DNA from: Dugong dugon
Taxonomy: Eukaryota > Chordata > Mammalia > Sirenia > Dugongidae
Direction of reading: 5' to 3'
Assembly (NCBI GenBank): GCA_030035585.1
Contig: CM057482.1
Coordinates: 57,168,828-57,232,827 of the forward strand
DNA length: 64,000 bases
In this document: piece after piece, positions 1 through 10,680 of the stretch
How positions within the stretch are numbered: position 1 is the stretch's first letter
Layout of the letters: the number at the start of each line of letters is the position of its first letter
Position numbers and translations under genes: made by a program
The notes under the pieces: model-generated
Told to the model about the DNA's origin: nothing
Seen by the model: only the letters and a program-made list of their open reading frames with translations
Databases searched by the model: none

Positions 1-378
1 AGGGACTCCCCAGTTTTTAGTCAACTTGCCCAGGACATGATCTCCCCACAGTCAGTTCTGATATCTCCACCCCCATCATACCACATCTGGAGCTCCAGGG
101 CCACCACCCCACCCGCAGCCCTGCTGTGTGCCAGGTCCCACTCTGACTGGTAGTCAGGTGTGGGCACACGAATGAGCACACACTCAGATAAACTGAGAAC
201 AGTGCAGTAGACTACACTGGGCACTGCGACCCCACTAGAGTAAAAATGGCCTGCTCACCTTGGCTGCATTGAGGAATGAGTTATCACGGTGGAGAATAAG
301 TGCTGGTTCTTCAAGGACCAATAGATGTTTCCAAGCAGATATTAGGGGTGGTGCAGGGGGGGGAGTCTGAGGATTAGT
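1..378 (-). repeat. Unidentified dispersed repeat, copy 1 (inverted)
   Basis: Read on the minus strand, this block matches 17173-17552 almost base for base over about 375 bases, by eye around 90-95% identical, with short indels near the distal end. The window cuts it at base 1, where the minus-strand sequence ends in a GGGGAGTCCCT motif; in the other copy the same motif is followed by what looks like an AfroSINE head. The minus strand is open for 67 codons (21-224), but the replacements against the other copy change amino acids and the second copy stops early, so I do not call it coding. The family is not one I recognise. Confidence 0.75.
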
Positions 379-660
379 ACACATACCTCACAATGACAAG
401 GCAGGAGGTTGTGAGGCAGCACACCTGTATTGACATCTGAGATGCTATGAAGGCAGGTGGTCTCCCACCACCCCTGGAGTCTGACCTTGTGTGTCCTCTC
501 CCAGGACATCCTCTCTGCCCACAGAGCCATGCCTTCCCCATCAACTGGGGTTCCACTCTTCCTCTGTGAACCTTCACAGGACAGGTTCTAATCTGTATTT
601 GTAAAACATTCACTCTGTATTAGATATGAGACAAGCATGGCTTTACTACAGTTATGTGTG

Positions 661-778
661 GAGTGACCATAGGTCCCAGTTTGTCTGGGACAGTCTTGGT
701 TCACACCTGTGTGTCCAGCATAAGCACTAACCATGCCTGGTTTCACTCTCAAAGTCTCCTGGTTTTAATGCTACATTA
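661..778. repeat. Possible ancient palindromic MITE-like fragment
   Basis: The left end reads GTGACCATAGGTCCCAGTTT and the right end has a diverged complementary tail. This layout resembles old short mammalian DNA-transposon fossils that begin with a GGTGACCATA-type terminus. Divergence is high and I cannot name the family. Confidence 0.35.
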
Positions 779-981
779 CATGGAGTCTTCCCAAGTTCCC
801 AACACACATGCACATTCTTGGAAGTGCCTGGAAGGCAGAGACAGTGTGAGAGGCACACAGCCACGCTGCAAGAACACAGACTTAGAGACTGAGTCCCAGC
901 TGACTAGGGGTCTGCAGCAATAGAAGACTCACTAAGATGCTTCCATTTCTTCTCTTTGTAAAACAACAGTAATGATAGCTA

Positions 982-1018
982 AGTGTGTGTGTGTGCATGT
1001 GTGTGTGTGTGGTGTGTA
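982..1018. repeat. (GT)n microsatellite
   Basis: Two GT runs are separated by a GCAT interruption and followed by GTGTATATAC. It is a simple sequence repeat, likely length-variable. Confidence 0.9.
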
Positions 1019-1085
1019 TATACAATAAACAGTTTCTTTCAGTGATATCCACATATTCTCAACAGAGAAGGAAAAGGAGAATAAA

Positions 1086-1925
1086 TGTGGCAATGTGGTG
1101 CAGTGGATCACTTTGGCCTTTCTCGCTATAGTCTTGTAACTCTCACCCAAGTGATTGGATGGGACTGTGCAAGTAACGTAATTGTGGCTCACCAAGGGGA
1201 TTGGTCAGTTTTGCCACCCCGCTAGGCTTAAAAGAGAGCCAATTCCAGAGCAAAGAGAGGATCTTACCACCACCAAGGGAGAAGAGCCCGTGTTCTTTGG
1301 ACGCAGGGGTTCCTGCACTGAGAAGCTACTGGAACTAGGAGACAGAGAGAGAGAGAGAGCTGTAACACTGAAGAAGGTGAGAAACGGTGGCAGAGAAACA
1401 GCGGCAGGATAGACTGGTAGAAGACGGCGCAGCGGGCTTCCCCGTCCAGAGAGTGAGAAAGCTGAGCACCTTTGGGCCAAGGTTTTCTGGCGGAGTGGGG
1501 TGCCTCTGGGTGCTTATTGACAGAGCTAAAAGAGCTTTGTAACACTTGCCCGAGCAGAGCAGAGGCCAAGGGGCCAAAGAGAGACATGCCTGTGGCATGG
1601 CTGGGAAAAGGCTATCCTGATGGAAGAACTGTATCTGGAGTGTTCCTGAATCAGAATTGTAACCTGTTACTTCTCTAATAAACCCCATAATCATGAGTAT
1701 TGTTAGTTCTGCATGGCCATTGCAATGAATTATTGAACTGAGCAGAGAAGTAGAGAGTGCCGTAGGAAGGACGGTTGGTGTCAGAATTGGTAAAGATGGC
1801 AGAAGAAGAAGGCATGTCTAACCTCGGCCTCATAGGAATCAGCTTTGGGCTGTTGATCTTGGTCCTCCTTCCCCCTTGTGAAGTTAGAGGAGGTCAGACA
1901 CTGCCCCCACACCATTTTTACAAGA
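1086..1925 (+). mobile_element. ERVL-like LTR with primer binding site and short internal leader, copy 1
   Basis: It is homologous to 53892-54535. The LTR part begins near a TGTGG and holds an AATAAA signal at about 1677, then runs to a primer binding site at 1776-1790. About 135 internal bases follow, shared by both copies and ending near a TTTTTAC. The insertion has no partner LTR nearby, so it is a fragment or a short non-autonomous element. The class is inferred from the tRNA-Leu-type primer site, as in ERVL/MaLR elements. The exact LTR 3' edge is unclear because no terminal CA sits directly before the primer site. Confidence 0.65.
1776..1790 (+). promoter_or_regulatory. Retroviral primer binding site, tRNA-Leu type
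   Basis: TGGTGTCAGAATTGG matches the complement of the 3' end of tRNA-Leu(CAA), allowing one mismatch. It lies directly after the LTR, as expected for the site that primes minus-strand DNA synthesis. The second copy has the same site at 54387-54401. Confidence 0.65.
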
Positions 1926-1999
1926 AGCCTTTCCACTGGACACAAATACAATTACCAAAAACTGAGAGACAAGAGACCCACCACAGTTTGCTATCCTGA
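1796..1999 (+). pseudogene. Short open frame downstream of ERVL-like primer site
   Basis: An ATG six bases past the primer site opens a frame of 67 codons. Residues 1-8 are acidic (MAEEEG), followed by a leucine/isoleucine-rich hydrophobic stretch (GLLILVLLPP) and then a GGQT motif, so the start resembles a signal peptide. The second LTR copy has a related frame at 54407-54718 with the same layout for its first ~45 residues (MAEKGG, ALLILVLLLP, GGQT); the tails differ because the shared repeat ends. It may be the remnant of a small retroviral leader peptide. I recognise no family. Confidence 0.35.
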
Positions 2000-2201
2000 A
2001 TTTTTATCTCCATTTAGTAAGTTTTTATCTGATCATAAAATATAATTCACCTTAGTTATAAAACTAAAAAAAAAATTATAAAATGAAAATACCTTGTAAT
2101 CCCATCTCCCTTACCCCCTCCAAAAAGGTAAATAAAACACACAATATAATAGTTTGGTGACACTCCTGGCTGGCCATTTCTAATCTATAAACATTTTTTT
2201 C

Positions 2202-2214
2202 AAATTATATTCCT
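2202..2214. repeat. Target-site duplication of L1-A, left
   Basis: AAATTATATTCCT recurs at 13579-13591, immediately after the poly(A) tail of L1-A. The pair defines the two ends of the insertion. Confidence 0.85.
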
Positions 2215-3860
2215 CTGCAGAGCCAACATGGTGCTATAGACAGAAACACCATGCCATCCCCCCACAGCAAAGACCCGAAAAACTAAGCCAAACAGAGACA
2301 AACGTCAATCCTGGAACCCTAAGCGTCAAATGAAGAGATAAAGAACTCAGCCAAACACAGAATAGGATAAGAAAATGACAGAGAACAGAGAGAAAGGAGA
2401 GATACATGCAGAGGTCCCCTATTAGCTAATGCAGCACAGATTCACTGTCTTGGACTCCTCTCGGAGATTGATCGACAGGGAGTACAGGAAAGCAGCTTCA
2501 TGGAGCTCTGAGCAGGAGACATAGCACTGCATAACCAGTCATATACACTTTCCCACCCCCTGTCCTACACCCACTGCTCTACCTCCGCTGATTCCTAGCT
2601 GGCTGCAGTAGCTTGGCCAGATGGGAAGTGCAGGGTCCATGCCACTTGGATTCGCCCTGCCCACATCAGAGTTTGGTAGATAGGGAGCACAGGAAAGCAG
2701 CTTCACAGAGCTCTCAGAAGCAGACAGAACAACTGGTAACCAGTGATATACACTTCACCGCCCCCCCCCCCCAACTTTCTCCCCTCCACACCCCTGTTCG
2801 GTCTCCTCTGCTTCCCACCAGCCACAGTTTCTTGGCCGGGAAGCACCAGCTTCGGCCCCATGATGCTTGGATTCGCCCCGCCCACCATGGCTGCCGCCCT
2901 GATTGCCATTTGTTTGTTGCTGGTGTTGCTTTTTTCCACTTCTTTTTGGTTTCTTCCATGCCCCTCACCACCTTCCCCTCCATTCTCTTGACTACCTGGC
3001 TCTGTGTGCCATCTTTGCTTCTTCTTGAAGGGCTATGAAGCAATGCTCGACTGGAAAACTGCTTCCCTGGCCCACGCCACCACGCTGATAGCACCCCCAG
3101 GGCTTTTTTTCTGATCTTCTGTTTGTTTTGTTTAGTTTCATTCTGTTTGTATGTTTCTTTTTCCTTTTGTGGCTTGGGAGCTCCTTCTAGCTGGGCTGTA
3201 CTGTGCAACTTGGGAGCAACCTCCCTGGTCTGTGAAGTTGCGCCAGTGGGATTCCATGGGGGCATTTTTTTCTTTTCATTTCTTTTTATCTTCTATCAGT
3301 TTCTCTCCCTCTATACTTACCTTCTTTTCCTGTCTCCTGAATACGTGGCGCTGTGTGACATCTCTACACCTTCTAGCTAGACTGTAGTTTGTGGCCTGGG
3401 AGCCACTTCCCTGGTCACTGTAGCTGCACCAGTAGGATCACTGGGAGTATTACTTTTCTTTTTTTTTCCTAATTTTTATTTACATATTTATTTTTCTCTT
3501 CTTTTTTGTTTGTCTCCATTTCTCGATTTCTCATCTCTCCATTGCAATAGCAAGCTCCCTTAGCACTCTTTTTATTATTATTATCATTTTGTTTGTTTTT
3601 GGCTCCTGTTTCTCTCTTCTCTCTCTCCTCTTTCCCATACTTACCTTGGCTCCACACGTCACAATCCTTCCCCTCCTTCCTGCCTACCTGCACCATGCAC
3701 TGAATATCAAGCCCCCAAGCAGCACAGGCATGGCTTACCAAAACCTGCCCTGCACAGATTCCTGGCCCACCCTGTCAGCCCTAGTATGTGCCACAAACAA
3801 CCCATCCTAGACCCTCCCCTTCAGTTGGACCTGCCCTGCTGTACCATAGCTGAATGACTG
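2215..3860 (+). promoter_or_regulatory. L1-A 5'UTR (internal promoter region)
   Basis: About 1.6 kb precedes ORF1. It opens with a near copy of the start of L1-B (32411), then carries C-rich blocks around 2760-2800 and T-rich tracts at 3100-3600. In L1s this region holds the internal promoter. No clean CAAGATGGC (YY1-type) motif is present; the corresponding bases read CCAACATGG. Confidence 0.65.
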
Positions 3861-3863
3861 GCC

Positions 3864-5007
3864 ATGCCCATTGGACAAGGAGGTGAAAAGTATCACCCCC
3901 ACAGACAAGCAAACAATAAAAAATGCACAGCTCATCAGCTCAGACATAAACAAATAAAACAAAAAAGCAGGACAAAACAAACAAATCTACAGTCAATAAA
4001 TGAAGACAATAACTTCTCAACGTCCCGAAGACAGCAGACAATACCAAAACATATGAAAAAAGGGGACAGGATGGTTCCAGGAGGCGTCCAAAATAAAACA
4101 CTAGACGATTTTCCAGTAGAAGAAAAGGCACTGAAACTACCTGATAGGGAATTCAGATCTCTAATATTCAGAGCTATTCAAGAGTTGAAGCAAAAAGCAG
4201 ACAAAAATGAGGAAAAAACAGACAAATTCATGGAATATACACACAAAAAATAGAAGAATTCAAGAAAATAATACAGGAACAAAATGTCACAATAAACTCA
4301 CAACTAGAAATCATACAAACACAACAATTAGAAATCCAAAAGATAAACAACAAGATTTCAGAAATGGACAGTGTCATTGAAGGCCTGATAACAGGTTTGA
4401 AACCATGGAAGACAGAATCAGCAAAATTGAAGACAGACACTTGGATACAACTCGGAGGAAAAATCAGAAAAAAAGAATGAAGCAAAATGAAGAAACCCTG
4501 AGAATTATGTGGGATACAATCAAAAGTAAAACTTTTCGAGTGATCAGAGTCCAAGAACAGCGGGAGAAAATGGAAAACACAGAGAGGATTATTGAAGAAA
4601 TTCTGACAGAAAAATTCCCTAATATCATGAAAGATGAAAAGCTGACAGTCCAATAAGTTCAACGAACCCCATATAGGATAGACTCCAAAAGAAAATCACC
4701 AAGACATATCATAATCACACTTGCTAAAACCAAACACAAAGAAACAATCCTGAGAGCAGCTTGAGAAAAATGAAAAGTCATGTACAGAGGAGAAACAATA
4801 AGACTAAGCTCTAATTATTTGGCAGAAACCATGCAGGCAAGAAGACAATGGAATGACATATATAAAACCTTGAAAGAAAAAAATTGCCAACCAAGAATAA
4901 TATATCCTGCAAAACTCTCATTAAAATGTGATGGTGGAATTAGGGCATTTCCAGATAAACATATATTAAGGGAATATGTAAAAACCAAACTTTACAATAA
5001 TTACTAA
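3864..5007 (+). pseudogene. L1-A ORF1 remnant (RNA-binding chaperone)
   Basis: Translated pieces match the L1 ORF1 protein, which forms trimers and coats L1 RNA. The N-terminal piece (3864-4253) is lysine/glutamate-rich and leads into the coiled coil. A middle piece (4405-4656) contains NEETLRIMWD and the KFPNIMKDEK-type region. The C-terminal piece (4780-5007) contains the conserved QARRQWNDIY and CQPRIIYPAKLS blocks of the C-terminal domain. The frame is broken by a stop at 4250-4252, another at 4654-4656 and further shifts between the pieces. Confidence 0.85.
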
Positions 5008-5463
5008 AGAGAGCCCTTCCATCTGAGAACAAACAACATCGGATCACAGCCTGAATCAAGGATGCAAGATTGTACCAGCCAGATATCAACCTAGGAAATG
5101 AACTCTCAAGGACAATCCAAAACCAAAAGAATTACAACAGGAAAGCAGAGAGGTTAATCTCTAAATGACAAAAATGTCAGAATAATAAAAGAGGGAAGAA
5201 ATGGTGTAGGAATAGAACTTTCTAATGGAGAGGAAGACAGGTTTGAACCTGGGAAGATTAGGGTAAAGTTTAAGGTAACCACAAACAAAGTTAACAAACC
5301 TACTCATCAAAATAAAGAAAAAAAAAACATAAAGTCTCAGTAAAAACAAAATCTACAAAAACAAAAGAAATGAAAAAAAAATCCCCAAACAAAAGGAATT
5401 CAGCACAGGATGGTAAGAGGAACAAAGAAATCATCAGCACCACAAAAAAAAAGCACTACAAAA

Positions 5464-7280
5464 TGACAGAAATAAACTCACCCCTATCAATAATTACATT
5501 GAAAGTAAACGGCCTAAATGCACCCATAAAGAGACAGAGAGTGACAGAATGGATAAAAAAACAGAATCCATCAATATGCTGTCTGCAAAAGACACACCAC
5601 AGAAACAAAGACGTAAATTTATTAAAATTCAAAGGCTAAGAAAAAATACATCAAGCAAAACAGCTACAAAAAAGAGCATGAGTGGCAATACCAATCTCAG
5701 ATAAAATAAACTTTAAAACAAAATTCACCACAGAAGACAAAGAAGGGCACTATATAGTGATTAAAGGGATGATCCATCATGAAGACATAACCATAATAAA
5801 CATCTATGCACCCAATGACAGGCCTCCAAAATACATAAAACAAACTCTTACAGCACTGAAAAGAGAAATTGACAGTACCACAATAATAGTAGGAGACTTC
5901 AACACACCACTCTCAGTAAAGGACAGAACCTCTTGAAAGAAACTCAACAAAGATACAAAACACCTGAAGGACACAATCAGCCAACTTGACATCATAGACA
6001 TATAGAGAACAATTCACCTAACAGCTGCAAAGTACACATTCTTTTCCAACACACATGAAATGTTCTCCAGAACACAACACATCTTAGGACACAGAGCAAC
6101 CTTCAACAAAATTGAAAACATTGAGATAATGTTATCTTCCCTGACCACAACACCATCAATGTAGAAACTGACAACAAGAACGAGGGAAAAAAATCAATTA
6201 CATGGAAAGTGAATAATACCCTGGTAAATACCACTGGGTAATATAAGAAATAAGAAATGGAATAAAAAAGTTCCTAGAATTAAATGAAAATGAAAACACG
6301 TCTTACCAATACCTTTGAAACACAGCAAAGGCAGTCCTCAGAGGTCAATTTATAGCAATAGATGCACATATCAAAAAAGAAAAGGACAAAATCAAAACAT
6401 TAGCTACACTACACAAATGAATAGAAAGATAACAGCAATAAAGCCCACAGCCACCAGCAGAAAGGAAATAATAAAGATCAGAGCAGAAATAAATGAAATA
6501 GAAAAACAATAGGAAGAATCAACAAAACCAAAGTTGGTTCTTTGAAAGGATCAACTAAATCGACTAACTTCTGGCCAAACTGACAAAAGAAAAACAGGAA
6601 AGGACACAAACAACCCAAACAAGAAGTGAAATGGGGGATATTACATCAGACCCATCTGAAATAAAAAGGATCATAACAGAGTATTATGAAAAACTATACT
6701 CCAACAAAGTTGAAAACATAGAGGAAATGGACAAATTTCTAGAAACACACTACCTACCCAAACAAACACAAAATGATGTTGAAAATCTGAACAGACCCAT
6801 AACAAGAGATTGACAGGTAATAAAAAGACTTCCAACCAAAAAAAAGCCCTGGTCCAGATGGCTTCACTGGAGAATTCTACCAAATATTCTGAGAAGAGTT
6901 TACACCAGTACTACTCAAACTATTTCAGAACATAGAAAAGGAAGCAACACTTGGAAATCCATTCTTTGAAGCCAGCGTAACCCTGATACCAAAAGCAGGC
7001 AAAGACATTACAAAAAAATAAAATTACAGACCAATATCTCTCATAAATATAGATGCAAAAATTCTCAACAATAGAATTCAGCATCATCAAAAAAATAATG
7101 CACCACGACCAAGTAGGATTCATACCAGGTATGCAAGGATGGTTCAACATTAGAAAATCAACCAACGTAATTCACTACATAAATAGAAGAATCACATGAT
7201 CATCTCAATGGATGCAGAAGAGGCATTCAACAAAGTCCAGCACCATTCCTGATAAAAACTCAATAAAACAGGTATAGAAG
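5464..7280 (+). pseudogene. L1-A ORF2 remnant, endonuclease and start of reverse transcriptase
   Basis: ORF2 starts at ATG 5464 with MTEINSPLSIITLKVNGLNA, typical of the L1 apurinic-like endonuclease. The GDFNTPLS active-site motif is intact in the segment 5682-5936. The region at 6630-6815 is the linker before the reverse transcriptase, and 6830-7280 holds the PGPDGF-type start of the polymerase domain. Multiple stops interrupt it. The frame is cut at 7280 by the TMEM123 retrocopy and resumes at 10681. Confidence 0.85.
7265..7280. repeat. Target-site duplication of TMEM123 retrocopy, left
   Basis: AAAACAGGTATAGAAG recurs as AAAATAGGTATAGAAG at 10681-10696, a 15/16 match. The duplication begins at AAAA, consistent with a first nick by L1 endonuclease at a TTTT/A site on the minus strand. 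Confidence 0.9.
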
Positions 7281-7478
7281 TGGCTCCGCATGCGTCTTCC
7301 CCTCCAGACCCAGCTCCCGCACCCTATTTGGTCATTCGGGAGCCAGACGCAGGAGGGAAGTCGCGTGCCGCGGAAGGGGATGTGGAGCGGGCACCAGGAG
7401 TCTGGAGGAGCCACCTGTCCCGCCGCCACCCGGGTTCGGGACTCACGCGGCGGCCACGTCCTGCCCTCGGAACAGTGA

Positions 7479-8072
7479 GACTCTGCGCGCGTCTGGGCCG
7501 CGCTGCTCCTGGGGGTGGTGCAGGTGCTAGCGCTGCTGGGGACCGCTGTGGACAGCTCAGGGTCGGTGGAGTCTACAAGCCAAAACAATTCTGTGGTTCC
7601 ACAAAACTCCAGTGCGAATTCATCAGGGAATCCCCTACATGTGCTTTCCAGCCATAAAAACACATCGTCCAAGAGCACTGTGAAACTATCAACAACTACA
7701 GTGTCCTCAGTCTCAATCAACGGGCCAGTTACCACCTCGAAACCCAAAGTAACATCTCAGATGTCAGCAATTATGACTTCCACCACCGTAAAGCCTGCCT
7801 CCAATAGAACAAGTATTTCACAAAGCACGTCTCAGATGTTAACATCCACAATGACCACCACCCACAACAGTTCAGTGACATCTGTTTCTTCATCAGTAAC
7901 AACTATTAATTTTAAAGAAAATAAAGTATCAAAATTTGATATTGGTAGCTTTGTTGGTGGTATTGTATTAACACTGGGAGTTCTATCTATTCTTTACATT
8001 GGATGCAAAACATATTATTCCAGAAGAGGCATTCCATATAGAACCATTGATAAACATGATGCCATCATTTAA
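7479..8072 (+). pseudogene. TMEM123: Open frame of the TMEM123 retrocopy, no ATG start
   Basis: This is the uninterrupted stretch of the retrocopy reading frame: 197 sense codons plus stop. The first in-frame ATG is at 7761, which would give about 103 residues covering half the Ser/Thr ectodomain, the membrane span and the tail, but without a signal peptide. Nothing in the sequence shows transcription. No frame-breaking lesion is seen downstream of codon 1, which could mean a young insertion, chance or weak constraint. Confidence 0.8.
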
Positions 8073-10668
8073 GGAAATCCAAGGACTAAGGAAAGAAGAA
8101 AAATTGATGCAGCCCTATCAATTAATTTTGGTTTATTTTTAGCTTAAATATTCTCTTCTTGGAACTTGTAGAAACAGGCCATGCGTATAATGATTCAGTG
8201 TATTATATAAATATGTAAAGAATCCTCTTGATTACTAAAAGTAAAGGGAGTTTGGTGCGGGTTTTTTTAATGAACATTTGGAGCTGGCAAACAATTAATA
8301 CAATGATTATTTTCACTTTTCGCACACATATAGTAAAGACAAGCAAGTCCTCTCCCATTTTCTTGTGGCATTGGTCATCTAGGGCCAGTATTGGAAGACA
8401 GCATTACTTAAAGGGAGGATGCCATCTGGGCATACAAATAAGGAGCTTGTCACAGTATTCAGGATTTTGAGTGCTTTTGCTGCTCACACAAAGAACTTCA
8501 GTGTTGAGTATATCCTAGTTACTAATGTCACACAGCAGAAATTATACAATTGAGTAAACCAGGTCCTAAATGTAATTTTAGTTTAAATGTCTCTTCAAAA
8601 AGCATCATTTTATGTGTTTTGAAGTGTACTAGTTGGTTTGGAAATGTAACACACATCTTAAAAAAAATCTTCAAATTAAACCAGAAACAATGCCTGGCTT
8701 AGCCATATTAGAGATCCACTGGAGCACTGGAGAGATGGTATTTTTGTTAACTTCTTTTGAACTTTCAATGTAAGTTGATATAAATTTCTCTTTGGCTTTT
8801 TGCTGTAAAATTTTAATAAATTGTAATGTTTAACATGACAGTGTTTTAAAGACTTAGTTGCTAGTGTTAAGTAATCCTGGCATTATAGGAAAGAACTCCT
8901 AGAAGGTAGAATATTTGCTATTGTTAAGAATGTTGTTGCCACTGGAAATTGCTTTTATTTCACAGTCACTTGTTAATTTTAATTTTTTATTTAGTGAATA
9001 TTTTTAAGAGGTGTAGAGCTGCTTTCGAGATTTAGAAATGTCTAATGGAGTGTAAACACAACTTAAAAAAAAAAGTCTTTTATAGTTTGCAAAACAACAT
9101 TTAACTCTATATAGTTGAAACTATAGATTAATCCTGTGTTTATCAAGCCAGGGATTATGGGTTCCCCCTAGACTACTAAATGCTTCAGGATGAAAATGTA
9201 GCTTTTTCATGCAGTGTCAATTTTACTTAAAGATTTGGGGAAAAGGCATTTTTATACTAAAACAAACAAAAATGTATTTTGGAATAAATTCTTAATGACG
9301 TTTTAAAAGACGAATTTTTAAGACAGGGAATTTCCTACTTCCTTCTCTGGGCATTCCCCCAGCCTATTCCTCTTCCTCTGCTGAAGGGGAGGAGAAAAAG
9401 CACAGTATTGCACAGGCACCAGCATTAGCCAATGTATTCTGGAGTGTTTTCAGTTTTACAGTTTATATCCCAGCACTTAAAACTCAGGGTCAGGTTTTGA
9501 CAAAAGAGGTATTTAGTTACACTAAATAGTAAGACAGGACCCCTATCTTAGATCGCCAAAGTAAATTGCACCAATACCTGATAGCCTAAAAATAAGCTAA
9601 GATGTCCTAATGAACATACACTTGCATTTACTAGGGATAAAATATAACTTTTGTGATCAGCTTGAATTTGCAGAGAATGCCAGATTATCAAGAATTTGGA
9701 CATAAAAGGATCATTTTTATTCGCTGTGCATTATGGCCAATTGATGTGATCAATATGGATGATAAATATTATCCAAAATACGGATAAGATCTATGTAGTG
9801 CATGCAGTACAGCAGAAATTTTATGAAACACGTGTTTAGATTAGTTTGAAAAGAGATGTGGGATCATAGGTTGAGTTGCAGGTTACTAACTTGGCCCTAA
9901 ACTGGTCACTAAGTCACTGCTTTCAATTCTCTGCAAATATAGTTAAGACATATTTTATAGTAATAGGGGCCTTTTAAATTCACCTTTTTTCTAACTAAAA
10001 AAAACCTTTGTTTTATCTCCTGCGTCCTTGATATTTCAGTACTTCAAGTCAGAACTTTGTGGACAAGCCAGACGTTTTTCTTGAATATTTGTTTCTTTAA
10101 GCACTTTGAAGATGTAAGACCCCTTTTTAAGTACTAAATGTCCATTGTTTGCCTTGTAAGTTTGCTCAGTTTTGGTCTGAAATAATTTAGTTATGACTTT
10201 TCTCTGTATAGAAATACTAGAATTTGTTAATTTTAAATACTAGTACTTTCAATGCAGTCAGTTTTTTGTTATCTGCAAAAAAGAAGGAAGCGATGATGTA
10301 AAACAGTTATTTCGCTTTGGAACACATTTCTTAAGCATAGATTTATCTTTCTGGCTATGTTTACTTTAACAAATTTTTTAATTTGTTTGTATTTCTCAAG
10401 AATGTATTTACTTAAAAATAAAAGCAATCCCAATGTATGTCTAAATATTAAGCAGAAACCAATCTCGGATTTTAAAATTTTCTTGGATAATCCATAAAAT
10501 GCATTCAAACACAAATGAGATTTGGCAGTATATTAGTGATAATTTTGTAATTATTGGGAAAAAAGTTTTAAAGCAAATTCCTGTTACATTTTTTCCTTAT
10601 AGTGACCAACTTTTGGTATTTCATTGTTACTGAGATCTATTTTTAGAATAAAATTTTGTTCTCCATCT
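8073..10668 (+). other. 3'UTR of the TMEM123 retrocopy
   Basis: About 2.6 kb of AT-rich sequence without repeats runs from the stop codon to the AATAAA signal and poly(A). Its uninterrupted length suggests the copy derives from the full-length, distally polyadenylated transcript. Several ATTTA pentamers and T runs are present. No other gene is seen. Confidence 0.75.
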
Positions 10669-10679
10669 AAAAAAAAAAA
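10647..10679 (+). terminator. Poly(A) signal and tail of retrocopied mRNA
   Basis: AATAAA at 10647-10652 is followed 16 bases later by an 11-base A run and then the right-hand target-site duplication. This is the 3' end of the retroposed transcript, not a working terminator of a local gene. Confidence 0.85.
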
Positions 10680-10680
10680 G

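Larger units (their letters stand above)
7281..10680 (+). pseudogene. TMEM123: Processed retrocopy of TMEM123 (porimin) mRNA
   Basis: TMEM123 is a mucin-like type I surface glycoprotein linked to oncotic cell death. The copy has a GC-rich 5'UTR (7281-about 7475), an open frame from 7479 to the stop at 8070-8072, a 2.6-kb 3'UTR, AATAAA at 10647-10652 and poly(A) at 10669-10679, with no introns. The frame shows a Leu-rich signal-peptide core (AALLLG...QVLALLG), a Ser/Thr-rich ectodomain with N-glycosylation sequons, one membrane segment (GGIVLTLGVLSILYIG) and the cytosolic tail YRTIDKHDAII, which I recognise as TMEM123. About 197 codons are open against roughly 208 in the human protein. It lacks a start codon: the expected ATG reads GTG at 7475-7477, and a small out-of-frame deletion seems to follow (judged from memory of the human start). 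An in-frame TGA sits at 7476-7478. The flanking duplication and poly(A) show L1-mediated retroposition into L1-A ORF2. Confidence 0.88.

Noticed and set aside
21..224. 67-codon frame in the unidentified repeat as a gene
   Set aside because: Differences from the second copy mostly change amino acids and the second copy ends early, so there is no sign of constraint.
2714..3265. 183-codon antisense frame in the L1-A 5'UTR
   Set aside because: Lysine-rich translation of the complement of T-rich L1 leader; low complexity and not conserved in L1-B.
7515..8072. TMEM123 frame as a functional host gene
   Set aside because: It has poly(A), no introns, a target-site duplication, no ATG start and lies inside a dead L1, so it is a processed pseudogene unless expression is shown.
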